A DNA stretch of 50,159 bases from an uncultured Mycoplasmatota bacterium (GCA_946497145.1 CAMMJA010000005.1:1-50159); one strand, 5' to 3'. Numbered from the stretch's first letter, positions 33,625 through 43,900 are shown. A program made the numbers and translations. Notes: generated from the letters alone by a model not told the origin.

Positions 33625-34794
33625 CTACTGATAATAATCTATAATCGTATCTGCAATCGTTAAGCCAATTTTTTCAATATTTTGAACCATCCATATCGCG
33701 TCGTTCCAATTGTCGTGAAAAGCAAGTTCCATCAAGATTCCGTTGGTTACTTTATTGGGATCGGTTTCCCCTAATCCGCCTATATCGACACTGTATAAAA
33801 CACCCCGATCTCCATAACGATTGTAATAAATATTCATTATTGCTTCTTGTAATTTTTGAGCAATTTTTTCGGCTTCTATACATGTTTCATCATATATCCA
33901 AGTTTCTACCCCACTGTGGCGTCCTTTGTTGCTGTTTGGACTTGCATTAGAGTGAATAGCCAAATGCAAATCTACATCATATTTATTAGAATCGTAAATA
34001 GATCCCTTAGAGGTCATTGTTGGTTTGTTTCGATACACCGTAACATGATTTTTTTTGAGTTGTTTTTCTACTACATCAGTGATTTTGTTCATAACTTCTT
34101 CCTCATTGGTATATCCACTACCTCTAATTCCCTTGTTGTGTTCTTGCGTCGAAGGAGACAAATAAACGATCGGATCCGTAGAAGTTACCTCATAAGCAAA
34201 CGATTGAATGCTACTATCTTCATAACCATCTTTTTTTGCAATCGCATGAAGAACGATACTTTCTTTTAAGGGAATGGCTTCTTCGTACAATTTTCCATTT
34301 AAAGCAGGATCACTTCCATCTATGGTATAGTAAATATCGGCACCTGGAGTTATGGTAGTTAGTATAATACTTTTTCTTCCTGCTACTTCTCCACTTTCTC
34401 TATTACTTTTTACAGGTGCTACTTTTTTCACTTCTTCTTTCCAAATGGTACTATAAAGATCTGACTTTACTTGAATTCCACTTTTCTTTTTTGCAATCAC
34501 TTCTATCATCAACCGTTCATTTAGATCAAATACCACTTCGTCCAAATTGATCTTTGTATCGTCAGTCGTTTCTTCAAAAGCAATATTCTGATCTTTATCG
34601 TACACAATTACTTGATATTCATCGGCTTTTTTATCAGATTCCCAAGTTAATAAATTCACTACATGATTTCCATTGTCATAACGATCAAACGATAGAATAC
34701 GAACAAAAGAAAGTCGATTAACAAAACCATAAGTAATCAACCCAGATACCAACAATAAAACAGTTACGGCAACCCAACACAATTTCTTTTTCAT
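33625..34794 (-). CDS. N-acetylmuramoyl-L-alanine amidase family protein, membrane-anchored
   Basis: This 389-residue protein has an N-terminal membrane anchor (LCWVAVTVLLLVSGLITYGFV), a fibronectin-like beta domain (about 35-125), a segment TITPGADIYYTIDGSDPALNGKLYEEAIPL typical of chitobiase/beta-hexosaminidase C-terminal-like (CHB_HEX_C) domains, and an amidase_3-type domain (about 210-389). In the last, VDLHLAIHSNASPNSNKG and GILMELAFHDNWNDAIWM carry the zinc His and catalytic Glu. The usual first ligand motif (DAGHGG) is replaced by LSPSTQEHNKG, as in a clostridial subgroup with an S-P-S-x-Q motif. It should act on peptidoglycan outside the membrane. Confidence 0.82.
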   Translation of the reverse strand: MKKKLCWVAVTVLLLVSGLITYGFVNRLSFVRILSFDRYDNGNHVVNLLTWESDKKADEYQVIVYDKDQNIAFEETTDDTKINLDEVVFDLNERLMIEVIAKKKSGIQVKSDLYSTIWKEEVKKVAPVKSNRESGEVAGRKSIILTTITPGADIYYTIDGSDPALNGKLYEEAIPLKESIVLHAIAKKDGYEDSSIQSFAYEVTSTDPIVYLSPSTQEHNKGIRGSGYTNEEEVMNKITDVVEKQLKKNHVTVYRNKPTMTSKGSIYDSNKYDVDLHLAIHSNASPNSNKGRHSGVETWIYDETCIEAEKIAQKLQEAIMNIYYNRYGDRGVLYSVDIGGLGETDPNKVTNGILMELAFHDNWNDAIWMVQNIEKIGLTIADTIIDYYQ

Positions 34795-34838
34795 ATAGAC
34801 AACCCCATAGTAATTTTATGGAGTGAGTAAAAGAAATA

Positions 34839-35585
34839 TTATTGTTTTAACAACACTGTTATCATCATCAAACCAATTCCACATACAATACCTAAGCGTG
34901 ATTGCTTTTGATATTTACTATGTAAAACATGAGGCAACAACTCACAAAAACTAATATAACATAACATTCCTAAAGTGATCGCCAACAAAATACCTAACAA
35001 AAATTCGTTGATCGCATTTCCTCCTAGTAAGAAGAGGATAATACCACCTAAAAAGGTTGATAAAGATAGAAGGAGTACCAACCACAATGTTTTTCCCTTT
35101 TTTTGATTATGTTGATAGATAGAAGATGCGATCACCATACCTAAAGGAATGTTGTGTAAACCGACACCAATACTTACCATCATTCCTAAGGAAAAAGAAG
35201 AAAGAACAGTAGAATAGATTGCCATTCCTTCTATAATGTTGTGTAACACAAGGGCAATACTCGAAACCAAACCAATGTGCACCAAATGATTGTGATCATC
35301 TTTATTTGTCGTTGGGTCATCTTCGTGATTGGGAATAAAACGGTCTAAAATATACAGTAAGAAGAATCCTAAAACCACAAATAAGATTAACCAAATAATG
35401 TTTTTCATGGTAAATATTTCATAAGATTCAGGAATTAAATCGGTCAACATGATCATCAAAATGACTCCTAGTGCCAAAGATAAAGAAAAATCGATAAATT
35501 TGGCATTATTATTCGTCAAAAACACGATCATTGCACCAATTAAAATAAAGATTCCTAACCCAAAGGTCATAATTAACCCAGTCAT
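34839..35585 (-). CDS. ZIP family metal transporter
   Basis: This 248-residue protein has eight hydrophobic segments, a histidine/aspartate-rich loop (NHEDDPTTNKDDHNHLVHIG) between helices three and four, and ZIP helix motifs SSIALVLHNIIEGMAIY and GVGLHNIPLGMVIA, which line the metal path (HNIxE and HNIPLG). It imports zinc, iron or manganese; the ion is not decidable. AGGTGAG is well placed for ATG 35585. An in-frame extension to 35654 overlaps uppP and has no ribosome site. It follows uppP by 14 bases. Confidence 0.92.
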   Translation of the reverse strand: MTGLIMTFGLGIFILIGAMIVFLTNNNAKFIDFSLSLALGVILMIMLTDLIPESYEIFTMKNIIWLILFVVLGFFLLYILDRFIPNHEDDPTTNKDDHNHLVHIGLVSSIALVLHNIIEGMAIYSTVLSSFSLGMMVSIGVGLHNIPLGMVIASSIYQHNQKKGKTLWLVLLLSLSTFLGGIILFLLGGNAINEFLLGILLAITLGMLCYISFCELLPHVLHSKYQKQSRLGIVCGIGLMMITVLLKQ

Positions 35586-35599
35586 ATTCTCACCTACTT

Positions 35600-36415
35600 T
35601 TAACGAATCAATACCCACGTAATGACAACGATGGCTAGTGCGATGCGATACCACATAAAGATTTTAAAATCATGGCTCTTTAAGTATTTTAATAAAAATT
35701 TAATACAAAGTAAACCAATTAAGAACGATACAGTAATTCCTACTATAAAAATAGCAAGATTGTTTGCGATGATATCGATGGTACCATCTTTTAACAATTG
35801 AAATACTACTGCTCCAAAGACAACTGGTGCGGAAAGATAAAAAGAGAACTTAGCAGCGTCTTCTTTTTTCACTCCGCATGCTCTTCCTGCAGCAATGGTC
35901 GTTCCACTTCTAGAAAATCCAGGAATGAGTGCCAAGCATTGACTACAGCCAATTATGATGGCATCTTTGATTCCCATTTTTGAAATGGTCTTCGTCTCTG
36001 GCATTTTTTTATCGATCCAATAGATTAAAATTCCTACCAAAGCAAGTGCTACTGCAATTAAAATAAAATTGGTGCGAATCATTTCTTCTATGGGTTCTTC
36101 GAACAATGTCCCAAAAATCGCTGCAGGGATCGTTGCCAAAACCAAATACCATAAAATTTTTCCCTGTTTATCTTTTACCCCTTTGGTAAAACCCTTGATC
36201 AGCATGTTCCAAAAATCAAAGAAGAAGAAAACAACAATGGCGAGCAATGTTCCCAAATGTAGTGCAATATCAAAGCAAAGTGCCATATTGGGACTCATTC
36301 CTGCTCCTATTCCAAATACATCGCGAAAAATAATCAAGTGCGCACTTGATGAAATTGGCAAAAATTCAGCAATTCCCTGAATGATTCCTAAAATAATACT
36401 CGATAACAAATCCAT
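35600..36415 (-). CDS. uppP: Undecaprenyl-diphosphatase UppP (BacA)
   Basis: This 271-residue membrane protein has the BacA motifs GIAEFLPISSSAHLI (catalytic Glu and Ser) and LIPGFSRSGTTIAAG (arginine). It removes a phosphate from undecaprenyl pyrophosphate on the outer face of the membrane, and this also gives bacitracin tolerance. GGAG is nine bases from the ATG at 36415, one base after the popT stop; the ATG at 36424 directly touches the ribosome site. The pairing with the undecaprenyl-phosphate translocase is functional. Confidence 0.96.
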   Translation of the reverse strand: MDLLSSIILGIIQGIAEFLPISSSAHLIIFRDVFGIGAGMSPNMALCFDIALHLGTLLAIVVFFFFDFWNMLIKGFTKGVKDKQGKILWYLVLATIPAAIFGTLFEEPIEEMIRTNFILIAVALALVGILIYWIDKKMPETKTISKMGIKDAIIIGCSQCLALIPGFSRSGTTIAAGRACGVKKEDAAKFSFYLSAPVVFGAVVFQLLKDGTIDIIANNLAIFIVGITVSFLIGLLCIKFLLKYLKSHDFKIFMWYRIALAIVVITWVLIR

Positions 36416-36416
36416 G

Positions 36417-37256
36417 TTATTCATCTCCTAACTTATATGCAATAAAACCGCCTATGAAAAACAAAATAACTCCAATCACGACTTGTAAAAAAGATACCGA
36501 AGATGCAAAAAGTGGTTTTACTAAAGTAATGATCGAAGCAAATACAAAGCCCAAAATACCGTAGTACGTTTTTACTTTATATTTCTTAAGTAAGTATTCG
36601 ATCAATTTGGCTACTGCTACAATACCAACTAAAACACCTATTCCAAAGGGAAGTAACAACAAACAATTCGGTACAATATTATCTAACTTCGTCAAATTGC
36701 TGATGGTATTGATAATCGGTTTGTAAAAACCCAACAACATTAAAACAAACGAACCACTAACTCCCGGAATGATCATCGTTCCAGCCGCAACCATGCCGAC
36801 TAAAAACAACAACGGATAAATAAAGATTCCTGCTCGATTAAAATCGACAACATTAGTAGACCCCTGAACAATTGCCAGTACCAAAACGATTCCAAAGGTG
36901 ATCAAAAAAACTGTCATGTTGGACATTGATTTTGGTGTTTTTTTTATTTTGCGATAAAGCAAAGGAATACCACCCATAATGAGTCCAATAAAAAACAAAA
37001 AAGTCGGAATTGGATACGCATCCAAACTATAACTAATTACTTTACTAAAAACTAAAACAGAAATAATTGCTCCTATACCAAGTGGTAATATAAACTGTAT
37101 ATTCTTCTTAAAATTTCTAAAAAAATGACTAATTACTTCAATGAGTTCTTCGTAAATACCTAGTGTAATTGCTAAAGTTCCTCCACTTACTCCTGGAATA
37201 ATATTGGCAATGCCAATTACAGCCCCTTTGATGGCTAACATTATTTTTTCTCTCAT
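36417..37256 (-). CDS. popT: DUF368 protein, undecaprenyl phosphate translocase PopT
   Basis: This 279-residue membrane protein has the duplicated DUF368 motif: NIIPGVSGGTLAITLGIYEEL near the start and GTMIIPGVSGSFVLMLLGFY in the middle, with about eight helices. Members of DUF368 (PopT) and DedA families were shown to return undecaprenyl phosphate to the inner face of the membrane. Together with UppP directly downstream this forms a lipid-carrier recycling unit. GAGG is six bases before the ATG at 37256; a start 12 bases earlier lies before the ribosome site. An extended -10 TGATATAAT lies about 35 bases upstream. Confidence 0.92.
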   Translation of the reverse strand: MREKIMLAIKGAVIGIANIIPGVSGGTLAITLGIYEELIEVISHFFRNFKKNIQFILPLGIGAIISVLVFSKVISYSLDAYPIPTFLFFIGLIMGGIPLLYRKIKKTPKSMSNMTVFLITFGIVLVLAIVQGSTNVVDFNRAGIFIYPLLFLVGMVAAGTMIIPGVSGSFVLMLLGFYKPIINTISNLTKLDNIVPNCLLLLPFGIGVLVGIVAVAKLIEYLLKKYKVKTYYGILGFVFASIITLVKPLFASSVSFLQVVIGVILFFIGGFIAYKLGDE

Positions 37257-37287
37257 CGTATGCCTCATTTCTATATTTATTGTATTT

Positions 37288-37296
37288 ATTATATCA
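37288..37296 (-). promoter_or_regulatory. Extended -10 promoter element of the popT operon
   Basis: On the minus strand TGATATAAT, about 35 bases before the popT start; no clear -35. The same nonamer precedes the pyrophosphatase gene (40912-40920). Confidence 0.5.
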
Positions 37297-37305
37297 TCAA
37301 TCTAG

Positions 37306-37342
37306 AAAAAGAAAAATAGTTTGTAATCTTACAAACTATTTT
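37306..37342 (-). terminator. Terminator of the lectin-fold surface protein gene
   Basis: On the minus strand AAAATAGTTTGTAA, loop GA, TTACAAACTATTTT is followed by TTCTTTTTC. Perfect 14-bp arms just after the stop. Confidence 0.92.
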
Positions 37343-37347
37343 CACTG

Positions 37348-39156
37348 TCAACTTTGTGGTGCAATCACCATTCGAGTCGTTTTACCAGATGATCCATTTC
37401 CAACTCCATAATTGAAGATACCACCAGATTGTCCTCTTACTAACCACGGATTCGTACTTGTAGGTGCAAAAGCGAAGCTGACAACGTTGTACCAGCCATT
37501 ATCTGTTTCTGATAATGCGTGTCCATAACAGATTCCTCCACAAGCACTATCGACTGTAGATGATGAAAAGTAATCATATAAGTATGGATAATCAGTAAAC
37601 CAAGTATTAGAAACGTAATTAACATCCATCGAGCCCAAATAATGATAATAATTACCCATGACGTATTGACCAGTTTGAGTCAACATATCATAAATGCCAG
37701 AAATATTTCCTGTCGTACTAGCACCGGTTCCTACACTTGATGCTGTGGTTGTACTGGTTGAATTACAAGTAGCAGAAGAACAAGCAGTTCCAAGATAATT
37801 ATAACTTCCATAAGTAGACGTCGCAGTAGTGACGCTTCCAGCACTACGTCCTGTATAAATCGTAGTACTATTATTACGGTAAATTTGTTTATTTGAACCA
37901 GAAAAGTTACTATTTCCATATTTTCCATAAACGCTTTGTGCAAGATAGGCAACAGCGCCCCACTCACTAGATTTCATAACATGTACACCATCGTCATTCG
38001 CCAATCCCATACTAGCCCAACTAATATTATGAGCAAGTGACACCATAGTTCCTAAATTTTGATTGGTAACGGCTGCGACATCCGGTTTTATCATCACCCC
38101 TGTCAAAGTACATGATAAACTATCGGTACAAGTGCTTGGCATAGTTCCACCTGTTACAAATTTTGCCACCCAAATTCCTGCTAATTCTTCCCCATTGTAA
38201 GTAAAGGCCGGATGAATACGATATCCTTCGTGTGGCGTCGTTACATCTTTACCAATAAAATTAATATCAATGGCACCTGGATTGCTAGCCGTTCCAGCAG
38301 TACCATCGGTATGTCTTCCAAAGTTTCCGTCAATTTTATATTCGTATCGTGGAATCCATACCCACATTGTTCTTATATAATTCATATTGATATTACTAAA
38401 GGGAGTAGTTGAAACAAAATCCATAGATGAAAATGTTGCTGCATTAGCCCAAATTTGTTCTTCGTAATCATACCAATATCGTGCATCGTAATCTAAATTA
38501 ATATCAATAGACGGATCATTCGTACGCATTTCCCATGTTCCATCATCATTTCCTAAAATTGCATACATATTATCAAGTAATTCTGGTTTGTTCGGAAGGC
38601 AGCTCATACCAGTAGATATAGAATATTCACCATCTGACGCATTAATTGAAGGTTCCTCAATTCCTACCTTTAGTCCTATTTCTACTGTTACACCAACATA
38701 ATAATAATTCTTTGCAACAATTGTAACTGTTTTCTTATCATTAGAAGATCCATACTTAGAAATCAAATTATTTGTTTGTTTCATCTGACTAAAATCGCAG
38801 TCTCCTATCCCTACACTCACATCAGTTTGTGGAACAGAACTAGTAGAAGTTGCTTTATAATATAATTGAAAATAGGCATCGATACTGTTGATATTTTCAA
38901 TGGTTACCTCAAATTGTTTATTTTCTCCTGGTGCTAATGTAATCTGATTGTTTTCATCTAGTGCGTCACTTGATAACGATGGATATAAGTTAGCAGCAGC
39001 AATATTTAAAACTCCTTTTTTCTCCACGCTAACGGTAAAAAGCGCATAAGAAAAATAAATTGCAGCCAAGCCCAAACTAAGCACGATAAGTAATAGTAAA
39101 TATGTTTTTCTAAAATTAATAGACCGAAATAAAAATTTTTTTACTTTTTCTTTCAT
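37348..39156 (-). CDS. Surface protein with SUMF1/FGE-like (C-type-lectin fold) C-terminal domain
   Basis: This 602-residue protein begins with a basic start and a signal anchor (about 15-40, ending AIYFSYALF). A TasA-like beta domain follows (about 45-180: LAPGENKQFEVTIENINSIDAYFQLYY). From about residue 265 a domain begins with MWVWIPRYEYKIDGNFGRHTDG and contains GYRIHPAFTYNGEELAGIWVAKF, MKSSEWGAVAYLAQSVYGKYG, TGNISGIYDMLTQTGQYVMGNYYHYLG and the end WLVRGQSGGIFNYGVGNGSSGKTTRMVIAPQS. This order is that of formylglycine-generating-enzyme-like lectin folds common in gut Bacilli surface proteins. The catalytic cysteine pair is not evident, so binding rather than catalysis is likely. Rich in Ser/Thr/Asn, low in Lys. 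Confidence 0.75.
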   Translation of the reverse strand: MKEKVKKFLFRSINFRKTYLLLLIVLSLGLAAIYFSYALFTVSVEKKGVLNIAAANLYPSLSSDALDENNQITLAPGENKQFEVTIENINSIDAYFQLYYKATSTSSVPQTDVSVGIGDCDFSQMKQTNNLISKYGSSNDKKTVTIVAKNYYYVGVTVEIGLKVGIEEPSINASDGEYSISTGMSCLPNKPELLDNMYAILGNDDGTWEMRTNDPSIDINLDYDARYWYDYEEQIWANAATFSSMDFVSTTPFSNINMNYIRTMWVWIPRYEYKIDGNFGRHTDGTAGTASNPGAIDINFIGKDVTTPHEGYRIHPAFTYNGEELAGIWVAKFVTGGTMPSTCTDSLSCTLTGVMIKPDVAAVTNQNLGTMVSLAHNISWASMGLANDDGVHVMKSSEWGAVAYLAQSVYGKYGNSNFSGSNKQIYRNNSTTIYTGRSAGSVTTATSTYGSYNYLGTACSSATCNSTSTTTASSVGTGASTTGNISGIYDMLTQTGQYVMGNYYHYLGSMDVNYVSNTWFTDYPYLYDYFSSSTVDSACGGICYGHALSETDNGWYNVVSFAFAPTSTNPWLVRGQSGGIFNYGVGNGSSGKTTRMVIAPQS

Positions 39157-39242
39157 ATTCTTTCACATCCTACACTTTATTTAAACAGCAGATGTCAACT
39201 ATTATACAAATATAATATATCACAGTTCTATTTTAAAAACAA

Positions 39243-39271
39243 TGAAAAAACAGTAAATTTATTTTACTGTT
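39243..39271 (-). terminator. Terminator of the pyrophosphatase gene
   Basis: On the minus strand AACAGTAAA, five-base loop, TTTACTGTT is followed by a run of T; it begins at the stop codon. Confidence 0.85.
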
Positions 39272-40889
39272 ATCTCGTCAAAGCGTCCATAATATAAGGA
39301 ATGATTTGTTTTTTACGCGATACAATATTTTCAAAATAATGTCCCTGTTCTATGTTTTCTAACATATATGCTCTTTCTAGCACTGATTTCGCACGATCAC
39401 TATAGATGACATAGGATCCATTTTTAATAACGTCAGTCACAAATAGTGTTACAAAATAATAATCGTTCGCTACAGCTACTTGGTTTAGCAAATCCACATA
39501 ACTATTTAAATCTTTGCGAATTTCTTCAAAATTCATGGTAAATATTTGTCCTACTCCAATATTTTTATCCTCGACACTAAAGATTTTAAAATCATTGTAC
39601 AAGATTTCTTCTTTCGTTTTACCTTTTAGGGAAGTACCGGCTTTCAACATTTCCATACCATAATCATAAATAGAAACAGAAGCAATATTTGCTAATTCTT
39701 TTGCTGTTTGTCGATCTAGTTCTGTTGTCGTTGGAGATTGAAAAATCAAGGTATCGGATAATATTCCAGATAACATTAAACCGGCAATTTCTTTTGGAAT
39801 TTTAATTTGATTTTCTACATAAAGTCGATACAAGATGGTATTGGTACTTCCTACTGCCATATTTCGAAAGTTAATCGGATTGTTGGTCGTCAAACTTCCT
39901 AAGTTATGGTGATCGATAATTTCTAAGATTTCGGCTTCTTCAATACCATCGACACTTTGATTTTTTTCATTATGATCTACTAAAATCACTTGTTTGCGAT
40001 CTTTTTCATGAATATCAGAATTACGAAGAAGCCCTAAACATTCTTTATTTTTATTTAAGACCGGATAGTTGGTATGGCGCAATTTTTGACTCACTTCGAT
40101 AAAATCGTCCAGGTAATCGTTTTGATCAAAACTAATGGGCCTTGATTTTGGTAGGATCGTTCTAATGTAGTTACTCAAAGAAAGCAACTTGACGGTATAG
40201 AGAGTATCGTGTGCAGTTTGAATGATATTGACATGATTTTCTTGCGCCATCTGCAAGTGTTCTGGCTTTATTTTTCCTTCTCCTACCAAAATAATCAACT
40301 TTACACCCGATTTGACCGCATATTCGATGATACTATGACGATCTCCTACGATTAAAATCATGTTAGAGTTCAAGATAATATTATCTAAAAAAGTGGTACT
40401 TCGATAGGATGCTACCAATAACTCCCCTTTTATTTCCGAATCAAACTTTAACACTTCTTGTCCTTCCAACACATTTAAAATATTTTGATAAGAAGTATCT
40501 AACGAAGTAAAATCTCCCTTAATAAATTCATTGGCTAAATGTTTAATTGTAATCAAGCCACAAAACTTTCGATTTTCTTTTACAATTGGTAACCCCGTAA
40601 TTCCTTTTTCACTCATGTAAAGATAACTATCGTAAATAGAATTGGTATCTTTTAAGAAGTATCCTTTGTGATAATGAATGTCTTTTAATTGTAATTTTAC
40701 ATCGTTTAAATAACCTGGTTCCTTAACTTTAAAATAAGATAAAACGAACTTCGTTTCTGGATTGATTTGTCCTAAAACTCTTGGTTCTGTATGCATACCC
40801 AATTGATTTTTTAAATAAGATAAGGCAATGGATGCAGTAACAGAATCGGTATCTGGTTTTTTGTGTCCAAAAATATAAATATTTTTCAT
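39270..40889 (-). CDS. ppaC: Manganese-dependent inorganic pyrophosphatase with CBS and DRTGG domains
   Basis: This 539-residue protein is a family II pyrophosphatase with regulatory insert. The N-terminal DHH part starts MKNIYIFGHKKPDTDSV (H9, D13, D15). A CBS pair with a DRTGG-type domain occupies about 65-300. The catalytic part resumes with ILVDHNEKNQ and EIIDHHNLG and ends with the DHHA2 domain (residues about 400-539). Adenine nucleotides usually regulate such enzymes through the CBS pair. AGGTGAG lies before ATG 40889; a 43-codon upstream extension in frame overlaps addA and has no ribosome site. Confidence 0.94.
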   Translation of the reverse strand: MKNIYIFGHKKPDTDSVTASIALSYLKNQLGMHTEPRVLGQINPETKFVLSYFKVKEPGYLNDVKLQLKDIHYHKGYFLKDTNSIYDSYLYMSEKGITGLPIVKENRKFCGLITIKHLANEFIKGDFTSLDTSYQNILNVLEGQEVLKFDSEIKGELLVASYRSTTFLDNIILNSNMILIVGDRHSIIEYAVKSGVKLIILVGEGKIKPEHLQMAQENHVNIIQTAHDTLYTVKLLSLSNYIRTILPKSRPISFDQNDYLDDFIEVSQKLRHTNYPVLNKNKECLGLLRNSDIHEKDRKQVILVDHNEKNQSVDGIEEAEILEIIDHHNLGSLTTNNPINFRNMAVGSTNTILYRLYVENQIKIPKEIAGLMLSGILSDTLIFQSPTTTELDRQTAKELANIASVSIYDYGMEMLKAGTSLKGKTKEEILYNDFKIFSVEDKNIGVGQIFTMNFEEIRKDLNSYVDLLNQVAVANDYYFVTLFVTDVIKNGSYVIYSDRAKSVLERAYMLENIEQGHYFENIVSRKKQIIPYIMDALTR

Positions 40890-40911
40890 GTTCTCACCTT
40901 TTTCGCTAGTC

Positions 40912-40920
40912 ATTATATCA
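40912..40920 (-). promoter_or_regulatory. Extended -10 promoter element of the pyrophosphatase gene
   Basis: On the minus strand TGATATAAT, 23 bases before the start and after addA; no clear -35. Confidence 0.5.
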
Positions 40921-40963
40921 TAAAACAATAAAAAAAGAAAGAGTCCATCCAACAATCTTCCTT

Positions 40964-43900
40964 TTATACTATTTTTTCCATCGTACCATTCAAAATAGAA
41001 TATAGATACAAAGTACATGTCTTGCCAAATCTTGTTTCTATGATTCTTTGATACCCCTTTAATTGTTGTTTGTAGTTTTCATCTTGTGTATTTTGTAACT
41101 TATAATCAACTAAGTAAATTTTTTCTTCCGTCTCGATCAGTAAGTCGATCACACCGTGGTAGAAATTATTCCCTTCTTGATCCATAAATTCATATTCTCG
41201 ATAAATGCGATCATTTTTATGGCTTTTGATCAATTCTTGGTTTAAAAAACTTTGTAGTTTTTCTTTAATAAAATCATCGATGGGCAACTGATCTAACCGT
41301 GGGTTTTTCCAATCTAGTATTTCTAACAAATAGTGCATTTGCTTACCAAAAGCCAGTTCTTCTTGCACTTTTTGGGTATAGAAATGATTAGTGGTCTTCG
41401 AAAAAGTTTTTTGTGTCATGTTTTCTGTTGTTTTTGTATATTCTACGACATCAATTGGTATTTGCTTTTCTAAATCAAATGTTGTTTTTCTTTTTTCTTT
41501 TTGGTACTGATACTTTTTGCTAAGCGAAATATTTTCTACTTCTATATTTTTTATAAATGGAATTAACAAGTCCTGAATACTATTTAAAATATCTAAAAAT
41601 GAACGATACTTCATACGTTTTTCTAAAAGAACCATTTGATCGATTTCTTCTGCTTCTTCCTCATTGATACTAGCCACCATGATCATTTTTTCTTTACATC
41701 TTGTCAAAGCAACATAAAATAATCTTATTTTTTCACTGATTTCTTCTCGTAAATACTCTTCTTTTAACATGGTTTTATAGATTGTCGAAGATGTTCCTTC
41801 ATCATAATAAGGAATAATAAGACCATATTTTTGATCGTAAAGAAATTTTTCATTTAAATCTTTGATATTAAAACTGTTAGATAATCCTGCATAATAACAA
41901 ATATGATACTCTAAACCCTTTGATTTATGGATGGTCATGATTTTACAACTGTTGTTTACCTCTTTGTTTCTCGATATTTTTAATTCTAGTCCCTCTTGAT
42001 AAATCAGTTCTACATAGTTTAAAAACTCTTCGATCCCATATCCTAAGTTACTAACTGTTTTACTTAAATTACGAAAGTATTCCATTCGAATGATCGCTTC
42101 TTCTACATTTCCTACTGTGATTAGTTTATTATCATAATCAAACACTTCTAAAATACGTTCTAGCAGACTGACACAAGTTAAATGATCCAGTTCTTCAACA
42201 ATTCCTTTGATTTTTTGATAGAGTGTACTTTCTGTAAAATTGTTGTTTACAAAATAGGAAAACAATTCTTGATCTGAATAACGAAATAGAAAACTTCTCC
42301 CTACACTCATGAAGCAGTGACGAAAATCAACATCAAATCGATTCTCTTTTACTTCGATGATCAATCTTAACAAATTTTTTAACATGCTGATATCTTGAGA
42401 AGAAGTAATGTTTTCATCTTGATAGACGGTAAGAGGAATATTTAAGTATTCAAATATTTTTTTATACAAACCAAATTGAGTGGTCCGATCAATCAAAATG
42501 ACAAAATCATCGTAACGTATGGGCCGAATGATACCTTCATCTTTATCGAAGATCAAATACTGATTTGCTATTTTCTCTTGAATATCTTGTGCAATACAAA
42601 AAATTTCAATTTCCTCTTTAGAATAAGGAAAATTCTTATCTCGATGATAATTATAAATTTCTAGATTGTGGTTTTGATTCGTATTCCCTTGTTCTACATA
42701 AGATAGATTGCCAAAAATCATCTGATGGGTACTCTGATAATCAGCCCCTCCTAAAAAATCGTCCATTATGGCTTTAAAAATTAAATTGATGTTGTCTAGT
42801 GGCTCCTTTCTGGAACGAAAATTCTTGTTCAAGTCAATCTTAATACCATCAAGTCCTTTGCTATATAGATCGTATTTTTGTTTAAAAATATATGGATTGG
42901 CATTGCGAAACCGATAAATAGATTGTTTGATATCTCCTACCATGTAAACATTATGATTAGCAATCAGTGAAATAAAATGTTCTTGTAAATCGTTGGTATC
43001 TTGATATTCATCGATTAAAATCTCTTGAAAAGCATCACGCATCTCTTCCCTAATTTCCTTGTTTTCTTCTAATAATGTAATGGCAATTTTTGCAATATCG
43101 TGAAATTCATACAAATCAAACTTTTGCTTGTATTCTTTCATTTGTTGATTCAACTTGATTAAAATATCAACTAAAACACTTACGTCTTCTTTCGTAGATA
43201 AAATGCTTTGGACTATGTCATTTCGATCTTCATAAATGGCTAAACTTTTTAATTCTTTAAGTAGCAAATTTATTTCTTCTTTTTCTCTTTTTGCCTCTTG
43301 TTCAGACCCTTTTGGTAACATTGGAAGTTTTAGATCTAAATGCTTTTTTATTTCATCATATGACTTACTTTTTAAAAGAGGAATCAATATTTCTTCTATG
43401 GACGAAAAATAATCCCCCTCGACATAACTACTTATATTCTTCATATGTTCTTCTATCTGATTGATTTTTTTTAATAATAAAATAGTAAACGCATCGATGT
43501 CCTTTTCGATTTTATTAAAGTCAAAAAAAGAAGAAATATAGTTAGCCAGATAATCATCTTTGTCATAGCGCATATCTAATTGATTATCAATCGTAAGAAG
43601 TGCTTCTACGATGCCTTGATCATCCTTTTTAAAAAAGTGGCTAATGAAGCGTTCCCATCTTACATCGTGTTCTTGATAAAAAGTATCAATGATTTCATTT
43701 AATGTTTTCTTTTTTTCTAACAATAAAATCGTTGGCTCTGATATTTGTACATGTGGCGTAATATTTTTTAAAGTATGATATTTTTTGACAATCGATAAAG
43801 CAAAACTATCAAACGTTGTAATGTAGGCACCATCTAACAAATCCAGTTCTTCTTTTAATGATGGTTCTTTTTTGATGGCTTTTCGAATTCTTTCTTTCAT

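Noticed and set aside
33856-34269. A 137-residue plus-strand open frame opposite the amidase gene
   Set aside because: It lies wholly antisense to a protein with recognisable domains, has no ribosome site and an unlikely composition. The same holds for the open frames at 36069-36380 and 4273-4560.
34795-34838. A terminator between the ZIP transporter and amidase genes
   Set aside because: The short CCATA/TATGG repeat there has no T-run on the coding strand, so read-through is more likely.
35586-35654. A 23-residue extension of the ZIP transporter
   Set aside because: It overlaps the end of uppP and the ribosome site lies just before ATG 35585.
37348-39156. A diversity-generating retroelement target
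   Set aside because: No reverse transcriptase and no template repeat are present in the window; only the fold is compatible. Kept as a check, not a claim.
40890-41018. A 43-residue N-terminal extension of the pyrophosphatase
   Set aside because: It overlaps addA, has no ribosome site, and the DHH-family start MKNIYIFGHKKPD follows a good AGGTGAG site.
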